NCBI GenBank assembly: GCA_944359595.1
Contig: CALVSV010000133.1
Span: 1 to 8,439, forward strand
Source of the DNA: an uncultured Bacilli bacterium
GTDB taxonomy: Bacteria; Bacillota_I; Bacilli_A; RF39; UBA660
Direction: 5' to 3'
DNA length: 8,439 nt
This document shows positions 1 to 6,528 of the stretch, in pieces (position 1 is the first letter of the stretch; every line of letters starts with the position of its first letter). Both the position numbers and the translations under genes were made by a program. The notes under the pieces are model-generated. The model saw only the letters and a program-made list of their open reading frames with translations. It was not told the origin of the DNA and did not search any database.

Positions 1-1263
1 TTTCAAAATCATAGCAACCACGCATTCGACGTGATATGTCATAGGAAACATATCATATGGTGTAACTTCTCCTAAATTATAAATATTATTTAATATTTTT
101 AAGTCTCGTGCTAATGTAATAGGATTACATGATATATATATTATTTTTTTAGGTTTTATTTCTAAAATAAATTCAATACTTTTTTTATCTATTCCGTTTC
201 TTGGTGGATCAACAATTAATACATCTATATGCTTCTTAGTCTTTAATATGATAGGTAATACATTTACTACATCATCTTTTATAAAACATAAATTTTTACA
301 TTTATTAATTTTAGCATTTTCTTTAGCATTTATAATAGATTCTTCAACTATATCTACACCTATAATTTTTCTATTACCTCCAGAAATAAGTATACTAATA
401 ACTCCACTACCACAATATAGATCAAGTATATTTTCATCATCCTTATTTATATATGTTTTAACTTTAGAAAACATATTTTCAGCTTGTAATGTATTAACTT
501 GAAAAAACGAATCTGGCAATATTTGAAATGTTTTACCTAATAATTTTTCACAAATTAATTCCTCACCACAAACATTTTTCTTTATTCCATCTTTTATTAC
601 ATATACACTTGTTAATGATTTAATATGTTTACCCAACTCATCAAATAATTCTATACTTAAATCATCAATAACTTTAAATATAATCATAAGTTGATCAGTA
701 TATTTACCATATCTAATAATTACTTCTTTTATATTCTTTAAATGGTTTCTAATAATATCTATTACATCATTAATTACATTATCAACAATTAAACACTTAT
801 CAATATCTACTAACTCTCTACTACCCTTCTTATAATAACCTATCATATTATTATAAACATGAAGTGTAATCTTATTTCTATAATTAAATATTGTCGGCGA
901 AGCAACTATATTATTTAATTTTATATTTTTAATATCAAATCCACCAAATTTATATAGTGCATCCATAACAATTCTTCTCTTAAACACTAAGTTTTCACTA
1001 TATTCTTGATGCATTATTTGACAACCACCACATTCGTTATAATATTTGCATGGAGCATCAACTCTATGTTTAGATGGAGTAATAATCTTTGTTGCTATAC
1101 CTGTACAATATTTTTTGTTTACACTTGTAATTTTAACACTAACAAACTCTTTAGGCAAAGCACCATGAACAAATATAGGAACATCATTATATTTAGCGAT
1201 CCCTCTACCAAAATGTTCCTGATTAATTATTGTTAATTTATAATTTTTTCCACATTCAAACAT
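1..1263 (-). CDS. rlmD: 23S rRNA (uracil-C5)-methyltransferase, RlmD/RumA type (3' end cut by window edge)
   Basis: The reading frame is open for 421 codons from the ATG at 1263 to the first base of the window, so only the last few residues should be missing. It belongs to the TrmA/RlmD family of SAM-dependent enzymes that methylate uracil C5 in RNA. Visible family marks are: four cysteines for a 4Fe-4S cluster (C72, C78 and C81 in a CX5CGGC motif, then C157); the substrate-side motif SFFQVN near 252-257; the SAM-binding loop DLYCGSG at 281-287; VDPPRNG at 351-357; the nucleophilic cysteine in SCNP (C379); and the general-base glutamate in HVE (E413). A short TRAM-like N-terminus precedes the cluster. 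A strong GAGGTG ribosome binding site sits 7 bases before the ATG, and the upstream gene ends 19 bases away, so it is the last visible gene of the operon. The family is clear. Whether the target is U1939 or another uridine (RlmCD-like dual specificity is known in Bacilli) cannot be told from sequence. Confidence 0.93.
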   Translation of the reverse strand, partial: MFECGKNYKLTIINQEHFGRGIAKYNDVPIFVHGALPKEFVSVKITSVNKKYCTGIATKIITPSKHRVDAPCKYYNECGGCQIMHQEYSENLVFKRRIVMDALYKFGGFDIKNIKLNNIVASPTIFNYRNKITLHVYNNMIGYYKKGSRELVDIDKCLIVDNVINDVIDIIRNHLKNIKEVIIRYGKYTDQLMIIFKVIDDLSIELFDELGKHIKSLTSVYVIKDGIKKNVCGEELICEKLLGKTFQILPDSFFQVNTLQAENMFSKVKTYINKDDENILDLYCGSGVISILISGGNRKIIGVDIVEESIINAKENAKINKCKNLCFIKDDVVNVLPIILKTKKHIDVLIVDPPRNGIDKKSIEFILEIKPKKIIYISCNPITLARDLKILNNIYNLGEVTPYDMFPMTYHVECVVAMILK

Positions 1264-1282
1264 ACTACTTCACCTCTGCTGT

Positions 1283-2572
1283 TTATTTTTTATTTATAAT
1301 TTGTGTATCACTACTTACTCCAATAGAATTAATATTACTAAAACTTGAATTTATACTAGCATCTATATCTAAATTATATTTACCATCTTCTTCACTAATA
1401 TTATATAATAATACTACATTTAATTCATTATTATTATTAGTTAATCTAAATTTTAATATTTCATCATTTCTACTATAAGTTATATTATATTTTGAATTAT
1501 TATTTGAAGTAATATTATTATTACTTATATTTATATCTACTAATGTTTGATTATTATTTTTAATAACACAATTATTATTATCTATATTATAAGTAATAAT
1601 ATAATTATTATATTTAATAACATATTTATATACATCTTTCTTATAATATATTTCCATTACAAAATCTTTATATTCTTTATTTCTAACCTCATCTAATAAT
1701 TTATCTATTTTTGTTCTTAATTCATCACTGGATAAATTAAGATAACCACTAATAAGTTCAACACTTCTAGTATTTAATTTTATCTTTTGTAATACTCTAA
1801 CTAATATTTTTTTAATATCTTCATTATCTAAATTTAATACTATTTTTTCTTCATTACTATTAACTTTTTTACTTTCAAATTTATTAATATCTATAGCCTT
1901 ATATACTGTTTTCTTTATTAAAGATAATACATGCCTTACATCATCTGCTTTATTTCCAAATAAATCTAAATTGTTTACATCTATATTATTTAATTCATTA
2001 TTATAATATAACTCTATATTATTACTATTATTATCTTCTATATAATTTAATTTATATACATTATTATTATTATCTATATCTTTAATATTAATATTTGAAT
2101 TTATATTTATATAATCATTATCTAAAAAGTAAAATTCTTCATCAATATTATCTATTACACTTATTATATTATTATATATATTAGTAGTTTCTTTTAAAAA
2201 CTTATTCTTATTATTAAATATAAATAATTTAAATAAAATAATAAGTATAAGTATCAAACAAATAACTATCCCTATTTTAATTAACAAGTCTCTTTTTAAA
2301 TTATTTAAATTAATACTTTTAAAGTTTTCATTATTTTTTATATCATTGTTATCTATATTGTATTCTGTATATTCAATATCAATATTATTTTTCTCTAAAG
2401 TATTATATGAGACATCATCTCTTACACTTATATTATTATCATTTTCATTATCAAAAAGAAATGGATCAATACTTCTATTTTCTAACTTAATTTCATCGTC
2501 ATTACTTTTATTAACATTTATAACTGTTATATCATTAATAGATAATTTTTTGTTTGATTTATTTTTACTCAT
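1283..2572 (-). CDS. Asparagine-rich single-pass membrane protein of unknown function
   Basis: This 429-residue protein is not recognised. Residues 1-95 form a charged, probably cytoplasmic tail rich in Asn, Asp and Lys. Residues about 96-119 form one strongly hydrophobic membrane segment followed by an NKNK stretch. The remaining 300 or so residues would lie outside the cell and show alternating short hydrophobic/polar runs typical of beta-rich domains, with a helical stretch around 250-300. About 88 of 429 residues (20%) are asparagine, mostly from AAT runs. There is no lipobox. The ATG at 2572 has an AGGTG ribosome binding site that overlaps the end of the preceding pgsA-like gene, so translation is probably coupled. 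Its layout matches the 293-residue protein that opens the operon (tail, one membrane helix, outside domain), and both contain an 'ELYF/EIYY-KKD' strand, so the two may be distant paralogues. A role in envelope biology is inferred only from layout and neighbours. Confidence 0.85.
   Translation of the reverse strand: MSKNKSNKKLSINDITVINVNKSNDDEIKLENRSIDPFLFDNENDNNISVRDDVSYNTLEKNNIDIEYTEYNIDNNDIKNNENFKSINLNNLKRDLLIKIGIVICLILILIILFKLFIFNNKNKFLKETTNIYNNIISVIDNIDEEFYFLDNDYININSNINIKDIDNNNNVYKLNYIEDNNSNNIELYYNNELNNIDVNNLDLFGNKADDVRHVLSLIKKTVYKAIDINKFESKKVNSNEEKIVLNLDNEDIKKILVRVLQKIKLNTRSVELISGYLNLSSDELRTKIDKLLDEVRNKEYKDFVMEIYYKKDVYKYVIKYNNYIITYNIDNNNCVIKNNNQTLVDINISNNNITSNNNSKYNITYSRNDEILKFRLTNNNNELNVVLLYNISEEDGKYNLDIDASINSSFSNINSIGVSSDTQIINKK
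1983..2110. repeat. Low-complexity ATT/TTA trinucleotide tract inside a coding region
   Basis: This stretch is almost entirely A and T, with several runs of the ATT/TTA triplet (AAT asparagine codons on the minus strand). It encodes Asn-rich residues just after the membrane segment of the 429-residue protein. Similar shorter runs occur between 1430 and 1600. Slippage in whole triplets would change protein length without breaking the frame. Confidence 0.5.
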
Positions 2573-2582
2573 TTATTTACAC

Positions 2583-3107
2583 CTACTTTTTATTCTTTTT
2601 TTTATATTTATAATATTTAAACAATGTTAATAACTGAAATATAATAGTTAATATTATTAAAATATACTCTATTAACTTATTAATATATATTATATTATTT
2701 AATAATATATATGAAATAGTAATCATAAGAAGTGCTGTTTTACACTTTCCAATATATGCTACATAAAATTTAATACCATCTTTAATATGTATATTATAGT
2801 TTAAATTAGCTATTGTAAATTCTAAAATTATTGGTATTACAGCATATTTATTAAAAAATATTGTAATTAATATTAAAGCACTTATCATTAAGCTTTTATC
2901 AGCAATAGGATCAACTATGCTTCCATATTTACTTATTACTTTCCATCTTCTAGCCAAAAATCCATCAATAAAATCTGTTATAGATGCACATATAAAGATT
3001 GTGATTGCGCCTACATAAATTTTTAAAAGAAATAATAATATAAAAATAGGTACTGATAAAAGTCTTAATGTAGTAAGTATATTAGGTAAATACTTTTTTA
3101 TGTTCAT
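2583..3107 (-). CDS. pgsA: CDP-alcohol phosphatidyltransferase, probably phosphatidylglycerophosphate synthase
   Basis: This 174-residue integral membrane enzyme has the complete CDP-alcohol phosphotransferase signature DX2DGX2ARX8GX3DX3D (D45, D48, G49, A52, R53, G62, D66, D70), which binds the metal ions and CDP-diacylglycerol. The N-terminal NxxTxxR (N9, T12, R15) and the later GKxKT motif (G120, K121, K123, T124) are those of PgsA, which joins CDP-diacylglycerol and glycerol-3-phosphate in the first step of phosphatidylglycerol synthesis. The length is slightly short for PgsA. The segment that normally reads RE(F/I)xVxxLR reads LEFTIANLN here (residues 95-103), so both usual arginines are absent. 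The basic C-terminus ends in a lysine run. The gene starts 9 bases after the preceding stop with a modest GAGTGA ribosome binding site. A CDP-DAG-type cardiolipin synthase or another family member with a different alcohol acceptor is possible. The family is certain; the substrate is less so. Confidence 0.8.
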   Translation of the reverse strand: MNIKKYLPNILTTLRLLSVPIFILLFLLKIYVGAITIFICASITDFIDGFLARRWKVISKYGSIVDPIADKSLMISALILITIFFNKYAVIPIILEFTIANLNYNIHIKDGIKFYVAYIGKCKTALLMITISYILLNNIIYINKLIEYILIILTIIFQLLTLFKYYKYKKKNKK

Positions 3108-3116
3108 AACATCACT

Positions 3117-4400
3117 CTAAACACTAACATTTATTACATATGGTGTTGATAACTTACCATTACCTTCACTAATACTTGTATCAGACTTTAAATTAATTAC
3201 TAATCTATCATATACATCTTCACCATTTTCAACTTCTATTAAATTAGTATCGTAATTTAAATATGCACCATCAGTAGTTGTATATACGTTTTCATAATTA
3301 TTTAAATAACTTTCGCTAACGTTATATAAAGGGTTATTATATGCTCCAGAAAACGCTAATTCATCCAAACTAATTTCACCATATGTAGTAAATTCACGTT
3401 CTTTATTTTCACAGTCAAACATTGGTGTATTACTAGTTATTCTTTTAACTGATTGCCCATATTTATCGACACAAAATTTTTGAACTTCAATAATATTACT
3501 ATATTGATCTAATAAAGTAGTAACACTACTAATATCAGTGGTTGTATCTTCCATAATCATTCTAATAGATTGATCTTCATTAACTCTTATTATTCTCCAT
3601 AACATATCATTAAATTCAACATAATTATTTTTAACTACTCCTCTAAAATAATATGTTGGATAATTATTAAATGTATTAGTACTTAAATATAACCCATCTT
3701 GATAATTTTTAGTACAAGAAGATGTTGTACATGTAAAATCTGTATTTATATTATATTCATTTTCGTTATATCCATCTTTAAGTATATTATTAACTAAATA
3801 TTCATAATCATCATTTATACTTTCTACATTAACTTGTGCTGAAATAGATAAATTATTAAATACTGTTTGATCTTCATAATTTTCACTAACCCACATATAC
3901 AATGTATAATTATTTGTTTTACCTACATTTATTTTTTCTATATTAGATAGAACTATTGATGTACTTGTATTATTTTCTTGTAAGCTTATAAGAGTACCTG
4001 TCGATACATTTTCACCATTTCTTTTTAATGCCCATTTAACATCAGCAAACGTTACATTATCAGGATTATTAGTATTAAAATCAATTGTATTATTGTTTGT
4101 TATATCCAAAATTATTTTAGAACTAACATCTAAAGCTCCAGTATTTTTAATACTAAACTCCATTTTACTAGCGTTACTCTCATAATTTTCATCAATGATA
4201 GGTGTTGTATTACTATCAAAGTTAATTACTTCACCTTCTGTATAAGTAACATCTAACCCCGCTGTAGAAATAGTTTTATCCCCGCTTTCGTCATGAGCTA
4301 TAAAGTATGCGATAGTTACACTTATACTTAAAACTATTATCATTAAAACTAATACTAGTATTATTATATTTTGTCTTTTATTTTTTTCTATATTTTTCAT
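3117..4400 (-). CDS. TasA/CalY-like surface protein with a C-terminal DUF6273-like domain
   Basis: This 427-residue protein has an N-terminal basic stretch and a hydrophobic segment (about 11-35) ending in 'TIAYF', then 'STAGLDV' around 45-51. That pattern is typical of TasA/camelysin-type secreted fibre proteins, which in Bacillus are processed by the signal peptidase SipW. A beta-rich region with Asn-Thr sequences follows (about 50-195). The second half carries 'YYFRGVV...NNYVEFNDMLWRIIR' features (251-272), four cysteines (C224, C229, C310, C330) and a C-terminal 'VINLKSD...PYVIN' ending (401-424). Such halves recur in surface proteins of gut Bacilli and resemble DUF6273, a presumed C-type-lectin-like fold; this is family recall, not a search result. 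The usual 'YWxxSP' core between them is not recognisable, so the domain may be reduced. The ribosome binding site (AAAGGA) lies inside the end of the upstream transporter gene, 12 bases from the ATG. The protein is probably extracellular or membrane-anchored; its function is unknown. Confidence 0.75.
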   Translation of the reverse strand: MKNIEKNKRQNIIILVLVLMIIVLSISVTIAYFIAHDESGDKTISTAGLDVTYTEGEVINFDSNTTPIIDENYESNASKMEFSIKNTGALDVSSKIILDITNNNTIDFNTNNPDNVTFADVKWALKRNGENVSTGTLISLQENNTSTSIVLSNIEKINVGKTNNYTLYMWVSENYEDQTVFNNLSISAQVNVESINDDYEYLVNNILKDGYNENEYNINTDFTCTTSSCTKNYQDGLYLSTNTFNNYPTYYFRGVVKNNYVEFNDMLWRIIRVNEDQSIRMIMEDTTTDISSVTTLLDQYSNIIEVQKFCVDKYGQSVKRITSNTPMFDCENKEREFTTYGEISLDELAFSGAYNNPLYNVSESYLNNYENVYTTTDGAYLNYDTNLIEVENGEDVYDRLVINLKSDTSISEGNGKLSTPYVINVSV

Positions 4401-4408
4401 ACTGCATA

Positions 4409-5554
4409 TTATTCCTTTCTATAATTTGTAAAATGATATTTTTTATCATAAAATATAATTATTGATTTCACTAGCGCAATACACGGTGTTGCAAAAATCA
4501 TTCCAATTATTCCAAAGAAGTGACCAAACACTAATAATCCTATAAGTATTGTAACTGGATTTAATTTCATAGTTTTACTCATAATAAGTGGTTGTAATAC
4601 CATACTTTCTAATAATTGTATCATAACTATATATATTATTACTAGTATACCAGTTGTTGTACTCTGTGTAAGTGACATAAGCGCAACAGGTATACCACCA
4701 ATATATGGACCTACATATGGAATTATATCGGTTATACCACAAAATGCTGCAAACAGCAATGAAGCATCAACACCTAATATTAAGAATCCAATATAATCTG
4801 CAATAAATATGAAAAATGCAACTGTTAATATTCCTTTAACATAATTAAATAATGTTGAATTCATTGTAATAAATAAATCTTCAGCTGTATTCCTAATTTT
4901 TTTAGGTAAAAATGATAATAAAGTCTTACTAACATTATTGAAGTTTAACAACATATAAAATCCAATCAACAATCCTATTCCAAATGTACCTAGAGCAGAT
5001 ATAAAACTCTTAACCATATTCATAAGTAATGTTGGAAGTCCACTTACTATATTTCCACCAACTTCATTAAGTGAATCTAATATTTGTGCCTTTATTTTAT
5101 CATAATCTATCAAATTATTAGATTTTAATCCATCGAATATATCGTTAGTTTTATCACTAACCACATCTATAATTTCAGGAATTGAATTAGCCACATCAGT
5201 TGCTTGTGACGCTATCATAGGTATTATATTATACACAAAGAAATATATTAAACCTAAAAATAATATATATACTATAGTTGTTCCAAGTATCCTATTTACT
5301 TTCTTTTTTTGTAACCATGTTACAAATGGATTAAATAACCAAGCAATAATAATACCTATAAAGAATGGTGTTAATATCTTCAATACAGTTTTTAAAAATC
5401 CTACTATACTCCACTCTTTAATAATTAAAGTAAATGCATATATCGCAACAACAATTATTAATAAATATCCAATCTTCAATATTTTATTAAATAATGAAAC
5501 AGTACTATTAATCTTATTTACATCAAGCTTATTATTCCCATCTTTTTTTAACAT
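4409..5554 (-). CDS. AI-2E family transporter (PerM-like, former DUF20)
   Basis: This 381-residue polytopic membrane protein has about seven or eight hydrophobic segments (near 28-46, 55-73, 90-112, 182-204, 240-270, 300-320 and 335-365), with a soluble stretch at about 115-175. Family hallmarks are the glycine/proline-rich ITDIIPYVGPYIGGIP at 274-289, 'LLESMVLQPLIM' at 314-325 and the C-terminal 'LNPVTILIGLLVFGHFFGIIG' type helix. Members include E. coli TqsA (autoinducer-2 export) and sodium/proton exchangers, so the substrate is open. The start at 5554 is preferred over an in-frame ATG at 5569, because a GGGAGTG ribosome binding site lies between the two, 8 bases before 5554. The 5569 ATG directly follows the stop of the upstream gene and has no such site. 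The gene ends 8 bases before the next start, so the two are almost certainly co-transcribed and coupled. Confidence 0.92.
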   Translation of the reverse strand: MLKKDGNNKLDVNKINSTVSLFNKILKIGYLLIIVVAIYAFTLIIKEWSIVGFLKTVLKILTPFFIGIIIAWLFNPFVTWLQKKKVNRILGTTIVYILFLGLIYFFVYNIIPMIASQATDVANSIPEIIDVVSDKTNDIFDGLKSNNLIDYDKIKAQILDSLNEVGGNIVSGLPTLLMNMVKSFISALGTFGIGLLIGFYMLLNFNNVSKTLLSFLPKKIRNTAEDLFITMNSTLFNYVKGILTVAFFIFIADYIGFLILGVDASLLFAAFCGITDIIPYVGPYIGGIPVALMSLTQSTTTGILVIIYIVMIQLLESMVLQPLIMSKTMKLNPVTILIGLLVFGHFFGIIGMIFATPCIALVKSIIIFYDKKYHFTNYRKE

Positions 5555-5562
5555 ATTGATCA

Positions 5563-5567
5563 CTCCC
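5563..5567 (-). promoter_or_regulatory. Ribosome binding site that fixes the AI-2E transporter start
   Basis: On the minus strand GGGAG is followed by 8 bases and then the ATG at 5554. It lies downstream of the alternative ATG at 5569, so the shorter protein is the likely product. The site sits immediately after the TAG of the preceding gene. Confidence 0.75.
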
Positions 5568-5569
5568 AT

Positions 5570-6451
5570 CTAATATGGCAAAGCAATATCCTCTGTACTA
5601 TTAAATAATTTAAATTTATAGACAACATTAGAATATTCAATCTCTGCATCTATTTGTCCTTGATATGCATTTTTATCTTCTATTTTAATTTGAATTTCAC
5701 TTATCTTTTTATCTTTTTTATTAAAATATAACTCTACTAACACATTATTATTACCTAACTTACTAGCATCCATAACTAAATTATTATCATTTATTGATAA
5801 ATTATTTAATATTTCTTTAGATGTTTTAAGTATAACTTTAATTAATTCTTGATCATTAGAATTAACAATTTCTTCTTTTTCTAATTTATAATTACTTAAT
5901 AGATATGTTATAAACTTATTCAATAATAACCTACTATTATAGTTAACTTCATCTATATTATTTCTAATATATGTATTACTAGTCATATCATTAATATATT
6001 CAAAATATTCTATGTCGTTTTTAGTATAAAAATTAGTATTCTCATATTCTATATTTTGTACAGTCTGTATTTTATTAATCTTATATTTATTATCATTATA
6101 TAATATAGTAGTATTAATTTTATATATTGCATTACTATCTTTAATAGTATAAACTGTTATATCATTAGTATATGTATAATTATTTACATTAATAATATTA
6201 TTTAATTCTTTATTAAAATCTACACTACTAGTAACCTCTATTGTTTCTTTCTTCGTATCTTTATTTTTGTCTTTATCTATAAAATGATCTGTAACAAATA
6301 AGGCAGCAACTATAACAATTATACCAACCAATATAAATATAATAGACTTTTTATAGTTTTTTTTCTTATCCGCATTTTTTTTGGATTCTTCAGGAACATC
6401 TTCATTAAAATCAATTATTTCGATTTTTTCCTCTGTATTTTTTTTTGCCAT
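5570..6451 (-). CDS. Single-pass membrane protein with extracytoplasmic domain, unknown function
   Basis: This 293-residue protein is not recognised. A charged cytoplasmic tail (1-35, acid-rich then lysine-rich) leads to one membrane helix (about 36-55), then a lysine/aspartate-rich linker and an outside domain of roughly 220 residues with alternating strands. The last part reads like a repeated-strand beta sheet ('VELYFNKKDKKISEIQIKI'). A LolA/LppX-like sheet that carries or senses lipids would fit, but that is only a guess. There is no lipobox and no enzyme motif. An in-frame ATG at 6469 would add six residues, but an AGGAG site lies between it and 6451, 8 bases before the latter. The predicted transcript start near 6474 also leaves almost no leader for 6469, so 6451 is chosen. 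It is the first gene of the six-gene operon. Its TAG stop abuts the next gene, whose ribosome binding site follows immediately. Confidence 0.87.
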   Translation of the reverse strand: MAKKNTEEKIEIIDFNEDVPEESKKNADKKKNYKKSIIFILVGIIVIVAALFVTDHFIDKDKNKDTKKETIEVTSSVDFNKELNNIINVNNYTYTNDITVYTIKDSNAIYKINTTILYNDNKYKINKIQTVQNIEYENTNFYTKNDIEYFEYINDMTSNTYIRNNIDEVNYNSRLLLNKFITYLLSNYKLEKEEIVNSNDQELIKVILKTSKEILNNLSINDNNLVMDASKLGNNNVLVELYFNKKDKKISEIQIKIEDKNAYQGQIDAEIEYSNVVYKFKLFNSTEDIALPY

Positions 6452-6459
6452 AGAATATT

Positions 6460-6464
6460 CTCCT
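6460..6464 (-). promoter_or_regulatory. Ribosome binding site that fixes the start of the operon's first gene
   Basis: AGGAG on the minus strand lies 8 bases before the ATG at 6451 and downstream of an in-frame ATG at 6469. Translation should therefore start at MAKKN rather than MLGEY. Confidence 0.8.
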
Positions 6465-6480
6465 AACATACCATAACAAA

Positions 6481-6489
6481 ATTATATCA
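6481..6489 (-). promoter_or_regulatory. Extended -10 promoter of the six-gene operon
   Basis: The minus strand reads TGATATAAT, a perfect -10 box (6481-6486) with the upstream TG of an extended -10. At 17 bases upstream the -35 position is poor (TATACT, 6504-6509) and falls within the terminator stem of the previous gene. Start of transcription near 6474 would give a leader of about 23 bases with the AGGAG site placed properly. Because TATAAT-like words are common in such AT-rich DNA, support comes mainly from the TG extension and position. Confidence 0.55.
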
Positions 6490-6495
6490 TAATAA

Positions 6496-6528
6496 AAAAA
6501 AATAGTATATAATTTATACTATTTTTTT
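6496..6528 (-). terminator. Intrinsic terminator of the transglutaminase-like gene
   Basis: A perfect 14-base inverted repeat (6496-6509 and 6515-6528, arms AAAAAAATAGTATA and TATACTATTTTTTT) with a 5-base loop. On the minus strand the second arm runs into a long U tract. The TAA stop of the gene (6514-6516) lies in the loop and the start of the second arm, so the last codons form part of the hairpin. The stem has only one or two G-C pairs per arm, so it may be leaky. Confidence 0.65.

Noticed and set aside
248..502. Plus-strand open frame of 84 codons
   Set aside because: It is antisense to the clear rlmD gene, which carries all family motifs in this stretch. It has no ribosome binding site and a composition typical of a shadow frame.
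1006..1478. Two plus-strand open frames (1006-1236 and 1230-1478)
   Set aside because: They lie antisense to rlmD and the 429-residue gene, read as low-complexity Phe/Leu/Ile/Tyr strings from AT-rich DNA, and lack start signals.
2346..2630. Plus-strand open frame of 94 codons, hydrophobic
   Set aside because: It overlaps the ends of two minus-strand genes. The hydrophobic Leu/Phe/Ser content is the expected complement of Asn/Lys/Asp-rich coding DNA.
5555..5569. Longer AI-2E transporter start at 5569
   Set aside because: The GGGAGTG site lies downstream of that ATG and serves the ATG at 5554. Nothing like a ribosome binding site precedes 5569.
6452..6469. Longer start at 6469 for the first operon gene
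   Set aside because: The AGGAG site falls inside the extra six codons and is well spaced for 6451. The predicted transcript would barely include 6469.
2583..6516. Mycoplasma-type code with TGA as tryptophan
   Set aside because: Tryptophans in the phosphatidyltransferase, transporter, surface protein and transglutaminase-like protein are all TGG, and no frame requires read-through of TGA.
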